Below, piece after piece: positions 58,532-64,000 of a stretch of 64,000 bases of DNA. Position numbers and translations under genes: made by a program. Each line of letters starts with the position of its first letter. The stretch's first letter is position 1. The stretch is from an uncultured Oscillospiraceae bacterium (GTDB taxonomy: Bacteria; Bacillota; Clostridia; Oscillospirales; Oscillospiraceae), in assembly GCA_947589745.1 (NCBI GenBank), contig CANQCS010000008.1, positions 19,025-83,024 of the forward strand, in the 5' to 3' direction. Below the pieces are notes generated by a model that had not been told where the DNA came from, searched no databases, and worked only from the letters and a program-made list of their open reading frames with translations.

Positions 58532-58559
58532 ATATCTTGCTGACCGTGCATTTGAGAAG

Positions 58560-58645
58560 TGGTGCGAGTGACGGGACTTGAACCCGTACGTCAGTTGACA
58601 CACGCACCTCAAACGTGCCTGTCTACCAGTTCCAGCACACTCGCA
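58560..58645 (-). tRNA. tRNA-Leu(GAG)
   Basis: 86 nt including encoded CCA. Acceptor TGCGAGTG/CACTCGCA, anticodon stem CACGT/GCGTG around TTGAGGT, giving GAG; class II variable arm and T-loop GGGTTCAAGTCCC. First gene after the promoter, 28 bp before tRNA-Leu(CAG). Confidence 0.94.
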
Positions 58646-58679
58646 TCTGCTGTGCTCTTAAGGACGACCAGCGAGGATT

Positions 58680-58708
58680 ATTATAGCCACTCGTCCTTGA
58701 TTTGTCAA
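58680..58708 (-). promoter_or_regulatory. Promoter of the tRNA-Leu pair
   Basis: On the minus strand TTGACA (58708-58703), 17 bp, TATAAT (58685-58680): perfect consensus. The remaining 58709-58977 stretch before spoIIP is non-coding. TGCTAGAAT near 58868 may be its -10 region; otherwise I see nothing. Confidence 0.93.
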
Positions 58709-58977
58709 CCATAAATTTTAAAAATTTCAAAGTTTTTTTCCGGGCGCTTTCGGGGCCGGTTTTCCAAAATCAGGAGGGGCCCAGCCGGGAACCGGGCGCC
58801 CGGCCGCCTGTCGGAACGGAAAGCAGGGAAATCTGAAGAACCGGTTGCGAAATGCGGGAGAATATGCTAGAATACGTGGCGAAACGGCCGCCCCCTTGCC
58901 GAACGCCCTCTGACCGCTGGTCTATCCCGGACAAGCTCCGCATAGGATAGGACAAGCGATTACAAGGAGGGAGCAAT

Positions 58978-60162
58978 ATGACGATCCAACGCAGGCCCCA
59001 TCCCCAGCGGCGGCGGAGATTGACGGCGCTTCTGCTGGCAGGCGCGGTTCTGTACCTGGTGGCGGTCACTGCCGCTAGCCCCACCGCCGGTGAGGCCCTG
59101 GAGGCCCTGGGGCGGCAGGGGACCCTGGCCCTGGGCCTGCTGCGGGCCCAGCTGGGGGACCTCCGGCGGGAGGGCGATCTGCCCGCCCCGGTGCTTCTGG
59201 CCATCGGGCAGAGCCCGGTGCTGCTGTCCGGACAGTCGGCGGTGCTGGACCTGCACCGCACCGTGGAGACCGACGACAGCGCGCCGCCCCCGGAGGGCAC
59301 CGACGCCCCGGAGCCGGACCAGACCGTGCCCATCCCCGAGACCCCCACCAGGCCGGAGACGCCCCTGGTCTTCGCCGACAACGGCGTCACGGCCAAGACG
59401 CTGGTGCCCACCTCGCCGGACGGCTACATCGTCACCGGGGATGTGTACATCAACAACCGCTCCAGCCGGGAGTTTGACGCCTCCCTCTTCGACGGCACCT
59501 TCGACGCCTCCCTCACCGAGGAGGAGGGGCCCCAGGTGCTCATCGTCCACACCCACGGCAGCGAGGCCTACACCATGCCGCCGGGGGAGGAGTACGAGCC
59601 CAGCGGCGACTGCCGCACCACGGACAACGACTACAATGTGGTCCGGGTGGGGGATGAGATCGCGGCGGCCCTGGAGGCGGCGGGGCTGACGGTCCTCCAC
59701 GACACCACCCTCCACGACTACCCGGAGTACAACGGGGCCTACGGCCGGTCCCTGGCGTCGGTGGAGTCCTACCGGGAGCAGTACCCCACCATCTCCTTTG
59801 TGCTGGACGTCCACCGGGACGCCATCTCCGACGGGGAGGGCAACCAGTACAAGGTGGTCAGCGGGGTGGCGGGGCTCAACGCCGCCCAGATGTCCTTCGT
59901 CATCGGCACCGACGGCGGCGGGCTGGAGCACCCCAACTGGCGGGAGAACCTAAAGCTGGCTGCCGCCATCCACCAACGCATCACCGACGACTTCCCCACC
60001 CTCATGCGGCCCATCACCGTCCGGGACTCCCGGTACAACCAGCACGTCACCACCGGCAGCCTTCTTATCGAGGTGGGCGCGGCGGGAAACTCCCTGGACG
60101 AGGCCCTGCTGTCCGCCCGGCTCTTTGGCGCGGCCATGGCAGAGGTCATTCTGAACAAATAA
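58978..60162 (+). CDS. spoIIP: Stage II sporulation protein P
   Basis: 394 residues. An N-terminal membrane anchor (about 15-34, TALLLAGAVLYLVAVTAAS), a Pro/Glu-rich linker and the SpoIIP amidase domain with zinc-ligand motifs IVHTHGSEAY (about 187), DVHRDA near 278 and the C-terminal SLLIEVGAAGNSLDEAL. SpoIIP is an amidase/endopeptidase that, with SpoIID and SpoIIM, drives engulfment of the forespore. It marks the organism as a spore former. Single gene; feoB follows 32 bp later. Confidence 0.95.
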   Translation: MTIQRRPHPQRRRRLTALLLAGAVLYLVAVTAASPTAGEALEALGRQGTLALGLLRAQLGDLRREGDLPAPVLLAIGQSPVLLSGQSAVLDLHRTVETDDSAPPPEGTDAPEPDQTVPIPETPTRPETPLVFADNGVTAKTLVPTSPDGYIVTGDVYINNRSSREFDASLFDGTFDASLTEEEGPQVLIVHTHGSEAYTMPPGEEYEPSGDCRTTDNDYNVVRVGDEIAAALEAAGLTVLHDTTLHDYPEYNGAYGRSLASVESYREQYPTISFVLDVHRDAISDGEGNQYKVVSGVAGLNAAQMSFVIGTDGGGLEHPNWRENLKLAAAIHQRITDDFPTLMRPITVRDSRYNQHVTTGSLLIEVGAAGNSLDEALLSARLFGAAMAEVILNK

Positions 60163-60194
60163 ATTTTATCTTTACATATGAGAGGTCTTTCCCC

Positions 60195-62660
60195 ATGCAA
60201 ACGAACCCAGCCCCTATGACCCTGGACCAGCTCCCTGTGGGCGGTCAGTGCATCATCGAACAGGTCGGCTCCCACCGGGGCGCGGTGAAGCGCCGTCTGG
60301 TGGACATGGGCCTCACCCCCGGCACGGCGGTGAAGCTGGTGAAGATGGCCCCCTTCGGGGACCCCATGGAGCTGACGCTCCGTGGCTATGAGCTGTCCCT
60401 CCGGAAGGAGGACGCGGCCCAGATCGTGGTCCGGCCTCTGGGGGCCGGGGACAGCCGTCCGGACGCGGTGTCCGAGAGCGCCTACCACCTGGGCAGCACC
60501 TGCCACGGCGACTGCGCCAAGTGCGCCATGGGCTGCGCCAGCCCCAAGGACCTGGAGGCCATGCACCGGGCCCACCGCCACGAGCAGGCCCAGCACCCCC
60601 GGCAGTACGACCCCCACGCCCACGACACCCACCAGTGGAAAGTGGCCCTGGTGGGCAACCCCAACTGCGGCAAGACCACCCTCTTCAATGCCCTCACCGG
60701 CTCCAACCAGTACGTGGGCAACTGGCCCGGCGTCACGGTGGAGAAGAAGGAGGGCGTGGCCAAGATCGGCGACATCAGCTTCACGGTGGTGGACCTGCCG
60801 GGCATCTACTCCCTGTCCCCCTACTCCCAGGAGGAGCTGGTGGCCCGGAAGTTCCTCCTGGAGGAGAAGCCCGATGCCATCATCGACATCGTGGACGCCA
60901 CCAACCTGGAGCGGAACCTGTACCTGACCATGCAGCTGCTGGAGCTGGAGCGGCCGGTGGTGCTGGCGGTGAACTTCATGGACGAGGTGGAGAAGAAGGG
61001 GGACCAGATCGACTGCTCCCGGCTCTCCGCCCACCTGGGCGTCCCCGTGGTGCCCATCTCGGCCCGGGACGGCACCAACATCGAGAAGCTGGTCCAGGAG
61101 GCCCACCACCAGATGCACACCGGCCTCACCCTGGAGCCCGACGACCTGTACGACGACTTCACCCACGCCATCCACCACCGCATCGGTGAGCTGATCCACG
61201 ACCGGGCCTACGCCGTGGGCGTCCCGGCCCACTGGGCGGCCATCAAGCTGCTGGCCGGGGACGAGGAGGTGGCCAAGGACCTGGGCCTCAGTGAGGACAC
61301 CATGCGCCAGGTGGACGCCATCGCCGCCGAGTACGAGTCCGCCAGCCCCCTGGGCGACCGGGAGACCCTGCTGGCGGACAGCCGCTACCGCTTCGTGGAG
61401 CGGGTGGTCCGCTCCTCGGTGAAGCGGAAGGCGGACACCGGCAAGCCCACCGTCACCGAGCGCATCGACGCCGTGGCCACCCACAAGTATTTTGCCATCC
61501 CCCTGTTCCTGTGCATGATGCTGGTGGTGTTCCTCATCACCTTCAGCGGCCCCGGGGCTTGGCTGTCCGACGGCATCGCCTGGTTTGTGGAGGACGTGCT
61601 GTGCCCCGGCGTCTCCGGGTGGTTCAGCGCCATCGGCGCGCCCGCGTGGCTCAACGGCCTCATTGTGGACGGGCTCATCTCCGGCGTGGGCGGGGTGCTG
61701 ACCTTCCTGCCCATGATCGCGCTGCTGTTCCTGTTCCTCTCCATGCTGGAGGACAGCGGCTACATGGCCCGGGCGGCCTTCGTCATGGACCGGACCCTCC
61801 GCCACTTCGGCCTCAGCGGCAAGGCGTTCATCCCCATGCTGATGGGCTTCGGCTGCACGGTCCCCGCCGTCATGGGCGCCCGGACCATGGAGAACGACAA
61901 GGACCGCCGCATGACCATCCTGCTGGTGCCCTTCATGTCCTGCGGGGCGCGGCTGCCGATCTACGGCCTGATGACCGCCGCCTTCTTCCCCAGGCACGCG
62001 GGGCTGGTGGTGTTCGGACTGTACATCCTGGGCCCCGTCATCGCCATCATCTCCGGCCTGATCCTGAAGCGGAGCCTGTTCCACGGCGAGCCGGCCCCCT
62101 TCCTGCTGGAGCTGCCGCCCTACCGGATGCCCACCCTGAAGAACATCTGGCTCCACGTATGGGAGCGGGTCCGGGACTTCCTGACCAGGGCCGGCACCAT
62201 CATCGCCGCCATGAGCGTGGCGGTGTGGTTCCTCCAGAACTTCAGCCCCAGCCTCCACATGGTCTCCGACACCTCGGAGAGCATCCTGGCCCTGCTGGGC
62301 GGCTTCATCGCGCCGGTGTTCGCGCCCATGGGCTTCGGCGTGTGGCAGGCGGCGGTGGCCCTGCTGACCGGCCTCATCGCCAAGGAGGCGGTGGTCAGCT
62401 CCATGAGCCTCTTCTACGGCTTCTCCCTCACCGACTACGCCGCCGCGGGCGCGGCCATGGCGGCCACCTTCTCCCCGGCGGCGGCCCTGGCGTTTCTGGT
62501 GTTCTGCGCCCTGTACACCCCCTGCGTGGCGGCCATCGCCACCATCCGGCGGGAGATGGCCAGCCGCAGCTGGACGGCGCTGGCGCTGATCTGGCAGCTC
62601 TGCGTGGCGTGGTTGGCCAGCTTCGTGACCTATCAGTCCGCGGCGGGGCTCCTTGGATGA
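60195..62660 (+). CDS. feoB: FeoA-FeoB fusion ferrous iron transporter
   Basis: 821 residues. Residues 5-80 are a FeoA SH3-like domain (MTLDQLPVGGQCIIEQ, MGLTPGTAVKLVKMAPFGDPM). A linker follows with CHGDCAKCAMGC (Cys 103, 107, 110, 114) and many histidines (124-146). The FeoB GTPase has G1 GNPNCGKTT (154-162), G3 VDLPGIYSL, G4 NFMDE. A C-terminal membrane part has Gate motifs GFGCTVPAVMGAR and a last CALYTPCVAA. It imports Fe2+ in anaerobes. The fused FeoA and the cysteine linker are the unusual parts. Confidence 0.95.
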   Translation: MQTNPAPMTLDQLPVGGQCIIEQVGSHRGAVKRRLVDMGLTPGTAVKLVKMAPFGDPMELTLRGYELSLRKEDAAQIVVRPLGAGDSRPDAVSESAYHLGSTCHGDCAKCAMGCASPKDLEAMHRAHRHEQAQHPRQYDPHAHDTHQWKVALVGNPNCGKTTLFNALTGSNQYVGNWPGVTVEKKEGVAKIGDISFTVVDLPGIYSLSPYSQEELVARKFLLEEKPDAIIDIVDATNLERNLYLTMQLLELERPVVLAVNFMDEVEKKGDQIDCSRLSAHLGVPVVPISARDGTNIEKLVQEAHHQMHTGLTLEPDDLYDDFTHAIHHRIGELIHDRAYAVGVPAHWAAIKLLAGDEEVAKDLGLSEDTMRQVDAIAAEYESASPLGDRETLLADSRYRFVERVVRSSVKRKADTGKPTVTERIDAVATHKYFAIPLFLCMMLVVFLITFSGPGAWLSDGIAWFVEDVLCPGVSGWFSAIGAPAWLNGLIVDGLISGVGGVLTFLPMIALLFLFLSMLEDSGYMARAAFVMDRTLRHFGLSGKAFIPMLMGFGCTVPAVMGARTMENDKDRRMTILLVPFMSCGARLPIYGLMTAAFFPRHAGLVVFGLYILGPVIAIISGLILKRSLFHGEPAPFLLELPPYRMPTLKNIWLHVWERVRDFLTRAGTIIAAMSVAVWFLQNFSPSLHMVSDTSESILALLGGFIAPVFAPMGFGVWQAAVALLTGLIAKEAVVSSMSLFYGFSLTDYAAAGAAMAATFSPAAALAFLVFCALYTPCVAAIATIRREMASRSWTALALIWQLCVAWLASFVTYQSAAGLLG

Positions 62661-62686
62661 CCGGCCCATACGGACAAAATGAATCA

Positions 62687-62721
62687 CGCGGGGCGGCACG
62701 TTCAAAACGTGCCGCCCCGCG
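62687..62721. terminator. Hairpin between convergent feoB and rpiB
   Basis: CGCGGGGCGGCACGTTC pairs perfectly with its complement across a short AA loop. No T tract on either side; it may act as a rho-independent barrier or protect the mRNA 3' ends. Confidence 0.6.
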
Positions 62722-62744
62722 ACGATCTTGTTCCGCAATATGGT

Positions 62745-63212
62745 TCATTTTTCTGGTAATACCGCGTGGTAGTCCCGCTCGATCTGAGAGATCAGCTCCA
62801 CCCGGCGGGCGTGGCGTCCGCCCTGGAACCGGGCGTCGAAGAAGGCGTCGCAGATCATCTTGGCCAGCTCCGTGCCCACCACCCGGGCGCCCATGGCCAG
62901 GATCTGGCAGTTGTTGTGCTCCACGATCAGCTTCGCGGTGTAGGGCTCGCTGCACACCCCGGCCCGGATGCCGGGGACCTTGTTGGCCGCCAGGGAGATC
63001 CCCACGCCAGTGCCGCACACCAGCACGCCTTTGTCGATGTCCCCCCGGATGATGGCCTCCGCCACCTTGCGGCCGGGGACGGGGTAGTCCACCTTGTCCT
63101 GGGGGCTGTCCGCGCCGAAGTCCACGCACTCAAAGCCCCTCTCCCGCATGTGTTCCAGCAGGCAGTTTTTCAGCTCCACCGCCGCGTGGTCAGAACCGAA
63201 TCCGATCTTCAT
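62745..63212 (-). CDS. rpiB: Ribose-5-phosphate isomerase B
   Basis: 155 residues. IGFGSDHAAVELKN at the N-terminus, the catalytic cysteine in LVCGTGVGISLAANK (about 68-82), RAGVCSEPYTAKLIVEHNNCQIL and the C-terminal RFQGGRHARRVELI. It interconverts ribose-5-phosphate and ribulose-5-phosphate. ATG 63212 (MKIGFGSDHA) follows AGGAGATGGAGGA; the longer open frame upstream is non-coding. Useful for pentoses freed by the nucleoside enzymes elsewhere in the window. Confidence 0.95.
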   Translation of the reverse strand: MKIGFGSDHAAVELKNCLLEHMRERGFECVDFGADSPQDKVDYPVPGRKVAEAIIRGDIDKGVLVCGTGVGISLAANKVPGIRAGVCSEPYTAKLIVEHNNCQILAMGARVVGTELAKMICDAFFDARFQGGRHARRVELISQIERDYHAVLPEK

Positions 63213-63267
63213 TCCTCCATCTCCTCCGTCATTTTTTGCGGCGTCCGCCGCGCTCCACCATACCTTT

Positions 63268-63296
63268 ATTATACAAGGAGCGCCGCGGACCTGCAA
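63268..63296 (-). promoter_or_regulatory. Promoter of rpiB
   Basis: On the minus strand TTGCAG (63296-63291), 17 bp, TATAAT (63273-63268), 56 bp before the rpiB start. Confidence 0.85.
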
Positions 63297-63412
63297 GCCT
63301 TTTTTGCGAATTTGCGCTCTGTGCCGCTGCCAAAGGGGCGGTGTTCGCCATGGGCAGGCAACTCCCCCAGCGTTGTTCACGTAAAATTTACGATTTTTGG
63401 AGAAATAAACAG

Positions 63413-63441
63413 TTGCAAGGCTGTCCGATGTTTGTCATAAT
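63413..63441 (+). promoter_or_regulatory. Promoter of xanthine phosphoribosyltransferase gene
   Basis: TTGCAA (63413-63418), 17 bp, CATAAT (63436-63441). The short leader holds a 7 bp hairpin (CGGCACG with CGTGCCG, 63451-63468) followed by GACTTTT, possibly an attenuator. No purine aptamer is recognisable. Confidence 0.7.
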
Positions 63442-63501
63442 AAAAAATGGCGGCACGTCTCCGTGCCGGACTTTTATGAAAAGAAAAGGATGGGATGCAC
63501 G

Positions 63502-64000
63502 ATGCAGCAGCTTCAGGATCGCATTCGCAGCGAGGGCAAGGTTCTGCCCGGCAACATCATCAAGGTGGACGGGTTCCTCAATCACAGAGTGGATGTCCAC
63601 CTCATGGAAGCAATCGCCGAGGAGTTTGAGAAGTATTTTGACGTGTCCGACATCACCATGGTCCTGACCGCTGAGGCCAGCGGCATTGCCCTGGCCACCA
63701 TCTGCGCGCAGCGGTACAACGTCCCCATGGTCTTCGCCAAGAAGGCCAAGAGCGACAACATCGAGGGCGGCCTGTACCACAGCGAGATCTTTTCCTATAC
63801 ATACAAGAAGAAGGTCACCCAGCTCCTCAGCAAGGAGTGGCTGAAGGCCTCCGACCGGGTCCTCATCATCGACGACTTCATGGCCAACGGCGAGGCCGTC
63901 CGGGGCCTCTGTGAGCTGGTGAACCAGGCCGGCGCCACCCTGGTGGGCATCGGCATCGCCGTGGAGAAGGGCTTCCAGGGCGGCGGCGACCGCCTGCGGA
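63502..64000 (+). CDS. xpt: Xanthine phosphoribosyltransferase (partial, 3' end outside window)
   Basis: At least 166 residues of about 190. MQQLQDRIRSEGKVLPGN and KVDGFLNHRVDV match Xpt, VLTAEASGIALAT is the substrate loop, and LIIDDFMANGEAVRGL is the PRPP-binding motif. It converts xanthine plus PRPP to XMP. ATG 63502 follows AAAAGGATGGG. It could reuse the purine bases released by the locus at 2-8 kb. Frame is open to the window end. Confidence 0.93.
   Translation, partial: MQQLQDRIRSEGKVLPGNIIKVDGFLNHRVDVHLMEAIAEEFEKYFDVSDITMVLTAEASGIALATICAQRYNVPMVFAKKAKSDNIEGGLYHSEIFSYTYKKKVTQLLSKEWLKASDRVLIIDDFMANGEAVRGLCELVNQAGATLVGIGIAVEKGFQGGGDRLR

Noticed and set aside
59769..62738. 989-codon minus-strand open frame opposite spoIIP and feoB
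   Set aside because: Same codon-bias artefact; feoB and spoIIP have clear motifs, starts and ribosome binding sites.
63361..63501. Purine riboswitch upstream of xpt
   Set aside because: The conserved aptamer blocks are absent; only a promoter and a short hairpin are present.

Overview
The window comes from a high-GC, spore-forming Clostridia chromosome. I infer an Oscillospiraceae-type gut anaerobe (Flavonifractor, Pseudoflavonifractor or Intestinimonas-like) from GC-rich coding sequence with Firmicutes signals: strong AGGAGG ribosome binding sites, a tRNA-Trp-type T-box, cobalamin riboswitches, SpoIIP, RicT/HolB synteny, an EF-P/CD1247-type pair and a 6S RNA. No rRNA, CRISPR array, prophage or intact insertion sequence was seen. 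Most consensus promoters are housekeeping-type (TTGACA, 17 bp, TATAAT).

Region by region. 1-1752: end of an unknown gene, a DUF1292 protein, a 6S-like RNA with terminator and a methyltransferase-like protein. 2312-15255: a catabolic locus. A sugar-type ABC importer, a HAD phosphatase, a TIM-barrel isomerase/epimerase and MgtC read leftward from an operator-bearing promoter. A HutC-type GntR regulator sits beside a leftward set coding for a SIS-domain enzyme, YjbQ, nucleoside hydrolase, a double-domain deoxyribosyltransferase, adenine deaminase and purine nucleoside phosphorylase. The same TTGTCTATA word lies at both control regions. 15681-23001: an ECF sigma factor with a membrane partner, a serine hydrolase, a tandem pair of XRE-cupin regulators, a dipeptide epimerase and an exonuclease/zinc-motif fusion of lower GC. 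23293-26423: HolB and RicT, separated by 680 bp packed with hairpins. 26698-34818: D-serine ammonia-lyase, a PadR/HAAS-DUF4097 pair with a clear operator, an IS630 remnant, DUF1294, M20 peptidase, VTT membrane protein, GT8, a cytidylate-kinase-like protein and MarR.

35055-47965 is a corrinoid region: two nearly parallel cobalamin riboswitch/terminator units. The first drives anaerobic cobalamin biosynthesis (CbiA, CbiC, CbiD, CbiF, CbiG and a CobK-CbiE-CbiT fusion). The second drives two tandem binding lipoproteins, a FecCD permease, an ATPase with a C-terminal extension and a half-length CbiK-like protein. 48100-64000 holds PckA, an RluA-family synthase, EF-P, an acidic zinc-ribbon protein, an XRE-TPR regulator, a T-box-controlled TrpB2, a serine-less rhomboid-like protein, GNAT, DUF5655, an ArsC-like protein, a SIR2 deacylase, two tRNA-Leu genes, SpoIIP, a FeoA-FeoB fusion, RpiB and the start of xanthine phosphoribosyltransferase.

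The most striking non-genic signal is a dispersed 116-118 bp element. It has four full copies plus one enlarged, two truncated and three fragmentary copies. One end is a near-perfect hairpin and the other is a second hairpin whose stem changes in a compensatory way between copies. One copy abuts the broken end of the IS630 remnant. The other lead for an undescribed system is the nucleoside/SIS/ABC locus at 2.3-15.3 kb.
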